Positions 8,384 to 17,333 of a DNA stretch of 46,106 bases are shown here, piece by piece. The DNA lies in the NCBI GenBank assembly GCA_024279425.1, contig JAJRRO010000091.1, positions 1-46,106 on the forward strand, given 5' to 3'. This DNA comes from Bacteroidota bacterium (GTDB lineage: Bacteria; Bacteroidota; Bacteroidia; Flavobacteriales; Flavobacteriaceae). The notes below the pieces were generated by a model. That model ran no database searches. It was given only the letters and a program-made list of their open reading frames with translations, and was not told where the DNA came from. Every line of letters begins with the position of its first letter. Within the stretch, counting starts at the first letter, position 1. The position numbers and the translations under genes were made by a program.

Positions 8384-10585
8384 ATGATCTATATCGACAG
8401 AGATAGCGTTCCAATGCCCAATTTCTTTTCGGATGGTGAAAAGCCTTATGAGGAAGAGATTCTTTACAGATTGGAGCAGCAATCAAAATTCAAACAAGCA
8501 CGATTTAAACGAGATGACTATTTTTTAGAAAGTGTATATAGCGATTTAGTCGACTTGTTTCATAATAAATGTGCTTATTGTGAATCGCATTTAGAGGAGA
8601 TAACCACAGATTATTTCAGACCTTCTGAAAGTGTATCCGATCGAAAAGGACAGGCTGATGAGGGATACTATTGGCTGAGTTATATCTGGTTCAATTTGTA
8701 TTTGAGCTGCCATGAATGCCAGCGCTATAAATCGAATTATTTCCCGGTGATAGGTTCGCGATTAAAACCACCCAAGGTAAAAACCTATTTGGACTATGAT
8801 CAATTGCGCAAATATGTAGACTCCGAAGACCCATTACTGGTCGATCCATGTGATGAAAAGGCTCATGAAGAAGTGCCGTTTAAGTACGATCGGAAAGGTA
8901 ATATAATACCACTTTCAGAAAAGGCAGAATATACCATTGAATTATTCCAGTTAAATAGACCTCGGTTGGTTGAAGAGCGGCATAAACGCAGTCAATTCTT
9001 GTCAGAGCTGCTCGACAGTATTACTTTCTCTTCTAACGAAAGTAGTAGAATTAAAGACGTATTTTTCAATCTGCAGGACGACCAATCACATCTGGGGTTG
9101 AACCGTCAGATAATCGCCGAATGGTACTTGGCCAACGAAAAACTCATCGACAATGAATACCCTGATTTAAATCAAGAATTCAGATTAATCTTGGCCAAAA
9201 CAGTGCCATCATGGCGGCAACTTGCTCGTACTTCGGAGGTGATATCCTCGTTTGAACCAGAAGATAGTGCTAGGGAGGATACGTCCGAAGCGGAGACCCC
9301 TATTGGTTATGAATTCTCAAAATTCCTTGAATGGGTAGAGATCTACAACTATAAATGTATTGAACATATCAAATTAGAAATCCCACAACCTTCTGAAGGT
9401 CAAGGCGAACAAAGTATTTTACTCATTGGTGAGAACGGTGTGGGGAAAAGTACCGTCTTACAAGCAACTGCCCTGGCAATGATGGGTAATGAACAATTAC
9501 AAGAGCTCAATCTTGGCGATTATAACCATTTGATCAGGCGTGACTCCAAAAAAAAGCGTGCGACGATTACCGTTAAGTTTCTCAACGAATCAAATCCTGT
9601 TTTTGTAGAGATCACACCTACTAGCATTTCCTCTAATCGGAAGCAATTGGTCAAACCAACAGTAGGTATCGGTTCTGTAAGGCGTATGCCCGAAGACGGT
9701 GAAATCGTTGGTTTTGATGATGATCCTTCCCGTATTTTAGCTCTATTCAGACATGATGTGGTATTTCCCGATGTTCAGCCATGGCTAGGTAATCTGGATC
9801 AAGTCAGTTCAGAACAATTCAATGAGGCCGCCAAGACCATTATCGATATGCTAATGATTCCTGAAGACCTTATCAGTGAAGGCCGTATGGTGAACCGAAA
9901 ATCAGGTAACGTCACCGTGAATGTGGGCAATGGTCCAGAATCCATCAAAAGCATGTGTGATGGCTATCGTTCCGTTATCGGCTATGCCTTGTATGTTATG
10001 CGCTCCCTTAATATACATTGGGAAAGTGCTTACAATGCCGAAGGTCTTATCATTATTGATGAGATTGGCAACCATTTGCATCCAACTTGGAAGATAAAGG
10101 TAGTATCCTTATTGCGTCAAGTTTTTTCGAGGTGCACCCTTATGATAAGTACCCACGATCCATTATGCCTTCGTGCCTCTCGAAAAGGAGAAGTCTGGGT
10201 GATGAATCTCGATGAGGAGGACCGCCGTGTGAGGCTGCAACAAAAAGACATTCCGATGGGTATGTCATTAGAAAGCCTACTTATTGGTGATTGGTTCTAT
10301 ATGGATCACACCACCGACGAGAAAACGAGTAAGCTCATTGAAGATCATAATAAGGAATTGTTTAAGGAGAATCCAGATCAGGTAAAGGTTAAAAAGCTAG
10401 AAGCTCAACTAGAACGGACAGTCATGAAAACCTCCTCGGGCATTAGTAAACTGGACACTTATTTCGATTTGATAAGAGATGTCAAATCAGAAGAAAGGGA
10501 AGAAATTTCTAAAGCGGATCTGGCCAATGACCCAGAGCTTCGCAAAAAACTAGCTCAGCAAATAAGAGATCAAATCAAATCGTAG
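8384..10585 (+). CDS. fused HNH-like domain and AAA ATPase (Septu PtuA-like; cluster gene 2)
   Basis: A 733-residue fusion. Residues 55-125 resemble PtuB-type HNH nucleases: zinc cysteines Cys63/Cys66 (CAYC) and a later CHEC pair, plus YYWLSYIW. The C-terminal half is an ABC-type AAA ATPase (AAA_15/AAA_21): Walker A GENGVGKST (349-357), Walker B LIIIDE (Asp559, Glu560) and the H-loop STHD (His591). In Septu defence, PtuA is such an ATPase and PtuB a separate HNH nuclease. Here the HNH-like part lacks the usual catalytic His (TTDYFRP instead of VEHYRP) and the Asn (CHECQ instead of CxxCN), so it may be an inactive, structural copy. The stop is one base before the next gene, an intact HNH protein. 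Confidence 0.85.
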   Translation: MIYIDRDSVPMPNFFSDGEKPYEEEILYRLEQQSKFKQARFKRDDYFLESVYSDLVDLFHNKCAYCESHLEEITTDYFRPSESVSDRKGQADEGYYWLSYIWFNLYLSCHECQRYKSNYFPVIGSRLKPPKVKTYLDYDQLRKYVDSEDPLLVDPCDEKAHEEVPFKYDRKGNIIPLSEKAEYTIELFQLNRPRLVEERHKRSQFLSELLDSITFSSNESSRIKDVFFNLQDDQSHLGLNRQIIAEWYLANEKLIDNEYPDLNQEFRLILAKTVPSWRQLARTSEVISSFEPEDSAREDTSEAETPIGYEFSKFLEWVEIYNYKCIEHIKLEIPQPSEGQGEQSILLIGENGVGKSTVLQATALAMMGNEQLQELNLGDYNHLIRRDSKKKRATITVKFLNESNPVFVEITPTSISSNRKQLVKPTVGIGSVRRMPEDGEIVGFDDDPSRILALFRHDVVFPDVQPWLGNLDQVSSEQFNEAAKTIIDMLMIPEDLISEGRMVNRKSGNVTVNVGNGPESIKSMCDGYRSVIGYALYVMRSLNIHWESAYNAEGLIIIDEIGNHLHPTWKIKVVSLLRQVFSRCTLMISTHDPLCLRASRKGEVWVMNLDEEDRRVRLQQKDIPMGMSLESLLIGDWFYMDHTTDEKTSKLIEDHNKELFKENPDQVKVKKLEAQLERTVMKTSSGISKLDTYFDLIRDVKSEEREEISKADLANDPELRKKLAQQIRDQIKS

Positions 10586-10586
10586 T

Positions 10587-11477
10587 ATGCTCAATTTCAA
10601 ACGGCCAAGACGACCCAATGGTCTGAAACAAAAAAGTAAGGATCAGCTGAATGCCTTAGGGCTGCCAGGCAGTAATGGCTGGCCTAAATTCCAGGACAAA
10701 TTCTGGCAGGGCCTGAAACCTAATTTCATGAAGGCCCAATATCAGAAATGTGGTTACTGCGAAATTCAGATCTCGGCTCATGGTGATGTAGAACATTACC
10801 GACCTAAAAGTGAGGTCCAGGAATTAATCGCCGAAGGCACTGAGTTGGCCAATAGTCGTAAATTAAAAGGACGAGATAAGCCAGCCATTACCGAAATGGG
10901 CTATTGGTGGTTGGCCTATGAATGGGAGAACTACCTTCTATCCTGCGCCATTTGCAATCAGAAATACAAAAGCGCGCTGTTTCCGGTAGCGCCCGATCGC
11001 CCTACCAGGAACCATCAAAAATTCAAAGCACAGGATCCCAAGAAAAGCGACATTAAAAAAGAGCAACCCTTATTGATCAATCCTTTTGAAAAAGACCTGG
11101 ATCCTTATGAGCATTTCGAATTCTTAAAGTCCGGGGTGATTAAGGCTCGTAATGACGACCCCAGAGGGAAAGAAACCATTAGAGTTTGTGGTTTACGTCG
11201 CATTAGCCTCAGTAGGCAAAGAGGTCCTAGGGCTGTAGAAATTTGGGATGATGCATTAGATTTTTTACTAGCAAGAAATAACTTGAACGAGCTTCGACGA
11301 ATAGCAACCGGACTATATTTTGCGGGTCACCAGGTCAATTTATATGCAGGAATGGTGCGCATTATTTTTAAACAAGTCACCTTTTTGGATTGGAATAATC
11401 TGGAGAATCTGATAAAACAAGAAGGTTGGATGCCTATTGTGGAGGATAAGGTGAGGAATGCCACGAGCCTAAATTAA
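10587..11477 (+). CDS. HNH endonuclease, PtuB-like (cluster gene 3)
   Basis: A 296-residue protein of the HNH type seen in Septu PtuB and retron-Ec78 effectors (TIGR02646-like). Visible motifs are CGYC (Cys55, Cys58), VEHYRPK with the likely catalytic His70, the family motif YWWLAYEWENY, and CAICNQKYKSALFP (Cys120, Cys123, Asn124). All expected HNH residues are present, unlike in the fused copy just upstream. It should bind one zinc with four cysteines and cut DNA or RNA when released by the ATPase partner. The gene begins one base after the ATPase gene stops, which implies coupled translation and a complex between the two products. Confidence 0.87.
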   Translation: MLNFKRPRRPNGLKQKSKDQLNALGLPGSNGWPKFQDKFWQGLKPNFMKAQYQKCGYCEIQISAHGDVEHYRPKSEVQELIAEGTELANSRKLKGRDKPAITEMGYWWLAYEWENYLLSCAICNQKYKSALFPVAPDRPTRNHQKFKAQDPKKSDIKKEQPLLINPFEKDLDPYEHFEFLKSGVIKARNDDPRGKETIRVCGLRRISLSRQRGPRAVEIWDDALDFLLARNNLNELRRIATGLYFAGHQVNLYAGMVRIIFKQVTFLDWNNLENLIKQEGWMPIVEDKVRNATSLN

Positions 11478-11527
11478 TTTGTCACAACAGGTTTTTCACC
11501 AGTCATTAATAACTAAAAATCTTAAAC

Positions 11528-13255
11528 ATGCCAAGCAAAAAACCAAAAGAAGCGTCGTATATCATTAATGCACATATACATACCTTCACAAAAAATCACA
11601 CCCCAAAGTACATAGCAAAAGGATTTATTCCATGGCCATTCTATTGGATGCTGGAGACCCGCGTTATTCTGCCTTTACTAAAAAAATATTTGAATCGCCA
11701 TCAGAAGGAGTATGGCTACACGGGCAAGCACAAAAAGTGGAAAGCTTACAAGAGAGAAAAGTTTTTCAAGCAAACTCCCGTAATCAATATCATTTATCCG
11801 TTGTACTTAACTGCAGTATGGCTCGTTTTTTTGTATTACCTATTCGGGTTATTAAAGCCCTTGATCTCTGACACATTGTTGTTGGGTTGGGCAAGCGAAT
11901 TGATGACAAAGTGGCTAGGACCCATAATGCCTCCTATTGAAGGCTCTTGGAACACCATTCTATTTCTTCTGGTTATTATATTGGCTTTTAAGAAAGTTCG
12001 TGCGGGGGTACAAGGCTATTTGTGGTCCCAAATCAAGAAGCTGGTGGGCAAGGAAAAGCTGGAATTCTTATTGCGGTATATTAATATCATCCGGTTTACA
12101 AATAAAGATCGACAAGCCAATATTTTTAATGATGTCGAGCAACAATACCCTCCAGGAACGAAGTTTGTGGTTCTACCTATGGACATGGAAAGCATGGATG
12201 CTGGCCCCGTTGAAACGTCGTATTTGGATCAAATGACAGAAATATTGCGTTTAAAGTCCAATAATCCCGAAACGGTTTACCCCTTTATATTTGTTGACTC
12301 AAGGCGAATTGCCAAACAGGACAAAGATAATCCGTTTTTTTGTTACGATGATAGCAACCCCGATGACATTGTGATAAAAGACTGCTTGGTAAAAGATTAT
12401 TTTGATGGGGGCTGTGTCGGCATTAAGCTTTATCCAGCATTGGGCTACTATCCATTTGACGAAGCATTGTTGCCACTTTGGTTGTACTGCGCTCAAAAAG
12501 AGATTCCGATCACCACTCATTGTTCGGTAGGGCCAATTTTTTATCGTGGTAAAAAAGATAAAAATTGGGATAGACACCCAATTTTTGATGAAGCGGTTGG
12601 TAAAGATGGGAATAACAATCAGATTCTTGAAAAGTTAAGATTAGGGCAATTAAAGAACAAGGATTTTCAAAGGAATTTCACCCATCCTTTAAACTATCTT
12701 TGCTTACTGCACGAACCCTTTTTCAAAAAGGCGTTGGACAACTATAACAACACTACATTGAATAATCTGTTTGGTTATGAAAATGGCGAACTTGCACGCA
12801 CTCTAAGCTCACTTAAAATCAACTTAGCGCATTATGGGGGTACAGAGAATTGGGACCAATTCATGACGCAGGATCGTTACAGAACGGCCAATAAAATCAT
12901 TCAAGACCCTGTTGAGATGCTCAACCTTAAACACCGAATGGGCGATGTCGACACCTTTTATCCATTATGGCATTATGTTGATTGGTTTTCCATTATCTCA
13001 TCAATGATGCACGAATTTGATAATGTCTATACAGATGTCAGTTATACGGCACATGACAACAAACACCTCAATTTACTTTCTGAAATCATGAATAACCCCA
13101 AGATTCAAGAACGCGTTTTGTTTGGTACCGATTTCTATGTGGTTAGTAATCATAAAACAGAAAAGGAATTCTGGATTGATATGCAAAACTCCTTAAGTAC
13201 TGGGAAATGGAACCTGTTGGCACATACTAATCCTAAACGATTTTTAAACATATAA
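11528..13255 (+). CDS. membrane-anchored amidohydrolase (TIM-barrel, amidohydrolase_2-like; cluster gene 4)
   Basis: A 575-residue metal-dependent hydrolase. The N-terminal His16-Ile-His18, GIKLYP with Lys300, TTHCS with His331, NLAHYGG with His435 and LFGTD with Asp535 are in the order and position of metal and catalytic residues of the amidohydrolase superfamily. Two membrane helices (about 86-108 and 141-155) are inserted between the HxH strand and the rest of the barrel, which is unusual and should hold the enzyme at the inner membrane. The substrate cannot be inferred. It follows the HNH gene by 50 bases and precedes a 142-base gap, so it may close a first transcription unit or be part of one long operon. 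Confidence 0.78.
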   Translation: MPSKKPKEASYIINAHIHTFTKNHTPKYIAKGFIPWPFYWMLETRVILPLLKKYLNRHQKEYGYTGKHKKWKAYKREKFFKQTPVINIIYPLYLTAVWLVFLYYLFGLLKPLISDTLLLGWASELMTKWLGPIMPPIEGSWNTILFLLVIILAFKKVRAGVQGYLWSQIKKLVGKEKLEFLLRYINIIRFTNKDRQANIFNDVEQQYPPGTKFVVLPMDMESMDAGPVETSYLDQMTEILRLKSNNPETVYPFIFVDSRRIAKQDKDNPFFCYDDSNPDDIVIKDCLVKDYFDGGCVGIKLYPALGYYPFDEALLPLWLYCAQKEIPITTHCSVGPIFYRGKKDKNWDRHPIFDEAVGKDGNNNQILEKLRLGQLKNKDFQRNFTHPLNYLCLLHEPFFKKALDNYNNTTLNNLFGYENGELARTLSSLKINLAHYGGTENWDQFMTQDRYRTANKIIQDPVEMLNLKHRMGDVDTFYPLWHYVDWFSIISSMMHEFDNVYTDVSYTAHDNKHLNLLSEIMNNPKIQERVLFGTDFYVVSNHKTEKEFWIDMQNSLSTGKWNLLAHTNPKRFLNI

Positions 13256-13397
13256 CTTTTCAATGCCATCCATACAGCTTTTATAGCCAATAATACAATT
13301 CCTACAAAATGTTGATGTAAATAACATAACTTAAAAGAAGTTAAAATCTTATAAAAAATAAATTAGACCTGTAACCAAGTGTAATATAAAGACGTAT

Positions 13398-13757
13398 ATG
13401 AAACCTTATAAAATCGTTTTTCCCGCGCTCTTTCTTTTTTTGATTTTAATACAGATCGCATGTGTTAGTACACGTGTAGAAGCCAGCCCCTTTCAGGACA
13501 GTGTTGAAAATCTGGAATGTCGGAAAGAATCCAGCTGGAGTTATTATTGGGGCTTAAAGCAAAAACGCATCGATGCCAACCCAGAAGTGGCAGGAACCGA
13601 ATGCCCCTGTAGGGAAGGTGCTCTATCCTGGGTAGTTGTAAAAACCTCCTTTACTGACTTTCTCCTTAGCTCGGTTACCCTCGGAATTGTAAATCACAGA
13701 ACCGTTACCTATGGGTGTGCTAGACCCCAAAATGGTGAAGGTGGTCTGGATAATTAA
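13398..13757 (+). CDS. Bor-like lipoprotein (cluster gene 5)
   Basis: A 119-residue lipoprotein with a signal peptide and lipobox IQIAC (Cys22). The C-terminal half, VVVKTSFTDFLLSSVTLGIV followed by a C-terminal YGC, resembles the phage lambda Bor family (VVKT..., F-NGLL-F-TLGIY..., V-YC). Bor is an outer-membrane lipoprotein linked to serum resistance; what such proteins do in Bacteroidota is not known. Four further cysteines (ECRKE, CPC) may form disulfides. It precedes the oxidase gene by 11 bases. Family assignment is by eye, so moderate. Confidence 0.6.
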   Translation: MKPYKIVFPALFLFLILIQIACVSTRVEASPFQDSVENLECRKESSWSYYWGLKQKRIDANPEVAGTECPCREGALSWVVVKTSFTDFLLSSVTLGIVNHRTVTYGCARPQNGEGGLDN

Positions 13758-13768
13758 AACAAGCGCTA

Positions 13769-15343
13769 ATGATACCTCAAGGAATAGATCCACTGCCCAT
13801 ACAACAATGGTCGAACAAGCACCAGAATTTTACACACAACCTTGTTGCAGATGCTTCATTTAAACTTTGGAATCGGCCTGGTCAAAAACATAGGGATCGA
13901 TATCTGGCCACCACTAAAAATTTTCAATGGCTCATTGACCATGCCGTTACAAAGAATATCAAATTACGCGCAATTGGCAGCGGTTGGTCTTTTACAAAAG
14001 TAGGGGTTACCGAGGGTGGGTTGATTGACACAGCTGCTCTGAATTTTTCTTTTCCGATAACCCAAAAATATACCAGTTCCCAGTATGCCAAACAACCAGA
14101 AGATCTTTACTTTTTGCAATGTGGCACCATTATCCACGAACTCAATACGCGATTGGCGGCAAAAAAACCACAACGATCAATAAAGGCATCAGGAGCGAGC
14201 AACGGGCAAACCATAGCCGGCGCCCTATCCACGGGCACACACGGGGCAGCTATTCATGTGGGGGCGATCCAAGAATTTGTAGTGGGGCTGCATTTAATAA
14301 CGGCCGCCGACAAACATATATGGCTCGAAAGGGCTTCCTATCCCGTGGCTTCACAGGAATTTGTTGATTGGTTAGAGGCGGATCTGGTACAGGATGATGC
14401 ACTGTTCAATGCGGCAATAGTAAGTTTTGGAAGTTTCGGGTTTATACATGGAATAATGATAGAAACGGAACCCCAATTTTTACTTACTGAACACCGTGAG
14501 GGTCCTATAGCCTATGATCATACGTTGAAAAATGCCATGAAGACCTTAGATTTTTCTGGTCTTAATCTACCAGGAATGGGACTTAATGGCGACATGTACC
14601 ATTTTGAGGTACTTTTCAATATCCATGATTTTGAACCCAACAATGCGGCCAAGGGTGCCTATGTGAAATACATGTTCAAAAAGCCGTTTCAATTACCCCA
14701 CACTCCACTACAACGCAACAATGATTTCACCTATGGTGATGATCTATTAGGAATCATTTCCACCGTTTTGGATAAGCTCCCGGGGTCTGGTTTACTAATT
14801 CCGGCCATGGTCAACTTGATGTTCGGACTTGCATTCAAACCTGAACCACCTCGGGTCGGAACAATCCGGGAAATGTTCAATTATACCAAATTTAGAGGTA
14901 AAGTGGCCAGCGCCGCTATGGCAATCGAGATTCAGGATTCGCCCAGAGCTGTCGAACTTATCATTGAAGTGAACAAACAGAAACCTTTTCCAGGCGGACT
15001 CTCACTACGCTATATAAAAGGAACGCATGCAACTTTAGGGTTTACCAAATTTCCCAATACCTGTGTGTTGGAAATGGATGGTGTGGATGGTCAGGCAGCA
15101 AGGGATTTCTTCAAAGCCGTATGGAATAAATTCGAGCAAGAAAATATCTCCTATACCTTGCACTGGGGAAAGATTAATTTTAATTTAAACGAGGCGCGGA
15201 TAAAACAAATGTATAGCCATGCATCAGTTACCTCTTGGATCGATGCCCGAAATCAAATGCTAAGTGTTCCGGCATTAACGGTTTTCACTAATCAGTTTAT
15301 TGAGACCTGCGGACTTGATAAAATTCAAGGGGCAATTGTATAA
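13769..15343 (+). CDS. FAD-linked oxidase, GULO/ALO-like (cluster gene 6)
   Basis: A 524-residue enzyme of the vanillyl-alcohol-oxidase fold. The FAD domain shows IGSGWSF (69-75) and SGASNGQTIAGALSTGTHG (141-159). The C-terminal HWGK (from His465) is the D-arabinono-1,4-lactone/L-gulono-lactone oxidase motif. Such enzymes oxidise a sugar or lactone and often pass electrons to oxygen, making hydrogen peroxide. No signal peptide is seen, so it is cytoplasmic. A linker of about 90 residues (roughly 270-360) replaces the usual contiguous substrate domain. The substrate is unknown. It sits between a lipoprotein and a lipase gene in the same direction. Confidence 0.82.
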   Translation: MIPQGIDPLPIQQWSNKHQNFTHNLVADASFKLWNRPGQKHRDRYLATTKNFQWLIDHAVTKNIKLRAIGSGWSFTKVGVTEGGLIDTAALNFSFPITQKYTSSQYAKQPEDLYFLQCGTIIHELNTRLAAKKPQRSIKASGASNGQTIAGALSTGTHGAAIHVGAIQEFVVGLHLITAADKHIWLERASYPVASQEFVDWLEADLVQDDALFNAAIVSFGSFGFIHGIMIETEPQFLLTEHREGPIAYDHTLKNAMKTLDFSGLNLPGMGLNGDMYHFEVLFNIHDFEPNNAAKGAYVKYMFKKPFQLPHTPLQRNNDFTYGDDLLGIISTVLDKLPGSGLLIPAMVNLMFGLAFKPEPPRVGTIREMFNYTKFRGKVASAAMAIEIQDSPRAVELIIEVNKQKPFPGGLSLRYIKGTHATLGFTKFPNTCVLEMDGVDGQAARDFFKAVWNKFEQENISYTLHWGKINFNLNEARIKQMYSHASVTSWIDARNQMLSVPALTVFTNQFIETCGLDKIQGAIV

Positions 15344-15507
15344 CAAGCAGTGATTATAGAGATCTTTTTGGTGGTGAAAAGAAAAAGGTAGTACAAAGCA
15401 AAAACGGACTTGACTTATTTTATTTTCTCTAATATGGGTTGTGTCCAATTCATTATTTTCTGCAATTAATTAATCGAGTTGACATACATAATTTTAAATA
15501 TCAACCC

Positions 15508-17292
15508 ATGGGCAACAATTCAAAACCAGGCACATTTCATTTAGGTATAACTATGGCTGGTGCCGTTTCTGCCGGGGCTTATACAGCCGGATTTATGGAC
15601 TATATTTTAGAGGCTCTGTCAGCATGGGAACAAGCCAAAAAGGAGCATGAAAACAATCAAAATAGCAATATTCCAAGTCACGATGTGGTTATTGACGCCA
15701 TAGGTGGTGCTTCAGCAGGTGGGATGATAAGTATGATCACTACCTTAGCGTTGTGTGCCGGAAATATTAAACCCGTGAGGGAGGTTTCAAATACTAAAAC
15801 AGGTAATATTCTTTATGATAGTTGGGTGTTTCTTGATGATGATGATAGCCTATATGATGGTCGAGGTACTGGGAAAACGACCTTTGAGAAGATGCTGGCC
15901 AATGTCGATTTGGATTCTGACAAAGGGGCTCCATCTTTATTGAATTCCAAACCCATTGACAGGATCGCTGAAATGGTTTTTGAGCAACTTCCAGAAGATG
16001 CGAGTCCTGAAAATTTTCCAAGTTATATCTCTGACGACCTTAGGGTTCTGCTTACGGTAACCAGTTTACGCCCCATGGATTATAAGGTTAAATTCAGTAC
16101 AATCAAGTCAAAGTTTCTAGATTCTACACCTGGTCATCGGATAAGTAATCATGATGTAGTGGCTCATTTCAAATTGAATTATGATGAAGTGGCTGATAAA
16201 AACAAATATTTACCCTTTAGGCCCATAGCAACAAATTCATCGTCTGATCCAGATGAGGAGCCGAAATCGAATCGCGATTTTTTAATCAAGGTCACCAAGG
16301 CCACGGGGTCCTTCCCAGTAGGTTTAGCACCTCGTTATTTTGATTCCGAGTTTCCAACAGAATACATCCATAATAGTTTAGTTGAGCGCAAGGCCTTTAA
16401 TGCACAAATGGATATCGAATTAGATTCTGATGGAAAAGAAACCTTTCAATTTACTGCTGTAGACGGTGGCACCATTAATAATGAGCCTTTTGATGAAGTG
16501 CTGAGATGCCTTGTGGCCAATCACGGACCAGAAGATCCTGAAGCTCCTCAATATGGAACAGTACTCATTGATCCATTCCCGAATTTTGAAAATGAAAAAG
16601 GATTAAAAGAACCTGATTACGAAAAGACCAGCATTATGGATATCATTGGCAATTTAGTGCCTACCATTTTGAATCAGGCAAGGAACAAACAAAGCGACAC
16701 CTACGGGACGGGTCTATTTAAATTAATGGCCTTTCCCAGAAAGCTGAAACCTGGAGCGCGTGAAGAAATGGATCATCCGCCTTTGGCTACGGGTGGCATT
16801 GGTGGTTTTGGCGGATTCATAGATATTGAATTTAGAAAGCATGATTTCTTTTTAGGACGCGATAATGCCCGTAATTTTTTAAGAGGTGTCATGTTCATGG
16901 AATATGATAAAAAGAATCCAAATAATCTGTTTCATGGTGTTAGTGATGAAGCCGTGAAAAAATTCGAGAGAAAAATCAAGCAAGACGATGGCACCAAAAA
17001 GATTTTTATGCCCATTATTCCTGACGTGAGTAAGCTAGATCCAAATGATGATTCCAACCCTTCTCGATATACGGTTCAGGACTTTCCTAAATTCAATAAA
17101 CAAGCCTTTAAAAAACTGGAGAGACCCATTAGAAATCGAATCAAGGCTGTTTTAAGGGCTGAGCTAAAAGGCAAGTTATCTGGTTGGTTATGGAGCATAG
17201 GCAAAGGGTTCATCATTAATAAGATCGCAAAGAAAATGACAAAATGGGTCATAGCAACCATTGAAAAAGATTTTGAAAAAAGAGGCATGTAA
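15508..17292 (+). CDS. patatin-like phospholipase (cluster gene 7)
   Basis: A 594-residue patatin-family lipase. It has the oxyanion/glycine-rich region MAGAVSAGAYTAG (16-28), the nucleophile elbow GASAG with Ser69, and the DGG dyad with Asp319. The family hydrolyses acyl esters of membrane lipids, and patatins are known effectors in CBASS defence, though no cyclase gene is present here. It is long for a patatin, with a C-terminal extension that ends in a basic amphipathic segment (LSGWLWSIGKGFIINKIAKK) suited to membrane binding. A TTG at 15439 extends the frame, but 15508 ATG directly precedes the conserved part. A 164-base spacer separates it from the oxidase gene. Confidence 0.85.
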   Translation: MGNNSKPGTFHLGITMAGAVSAGAYTAGFMDYILEALSAWEQAKKEHENNQNSNIPSHDVVIDAIGGASAGGMISMITTLALCAGNIKPVREVSNTKTGNILYDSWVFLDDDDSLYDGRGTGKTTFEKMLANVDLDSDKGAPSLLNSKPIDRIAEMVFEQLPEDASPENFPSYISDDLRVLLTVTSLRPMDYKVKFSTIKSKFLDSTPGHRISNHDVVAHFKLNYDEVADKNKYLPFRPIATNSSSDPDEEPKSNRDFLIKVTKATGSFPVGLAPRYFDSEFPTEYIHNSLVERKAFNAQMDIELDSDGKETFQFTAVDGGTINNEPFDEVLRCLVANHGPEDPEAPQYGTVLIDPFPNFENEKGLKEPDYEKTSIMDIIGNLVPTILNQARNKQSDTYGTGLFKLMAFPRKLKPGAREEMDHPPLATGGIGGFGGFIDIEFRKHDFFLGRDNARNFLRGVMFMEYDKKNPNNLFHGVSDEAVKKFERKIKQDDGTKKIFMPIIPDVSKLDPNDDSNPSRYTVQDFPKFNKQAFKKLERPIRNRIKAVLRAELKGKLSGWLWSIGKGFIINKIAKKMTKWVIATIEKDFEKRGM

Positions 17293-17333
17293 GCCTCCCT
17301 ATACATTATAATCAAATACCCATAAAGCTAAAG

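Noticed and set aside
8384-11477. Retron-Ec78-like system, because of the ATPase and HNH pair
   Set aside because: No reverse transcriptase gene or msr/msd-like RNA region was found nearby.
15508-17292. CBASS, because of the patatin effector
   Set aside because: No CD-NTase cyclase, E1/E2 or JAB gene is present in the window, so CBASS itself is not supported.
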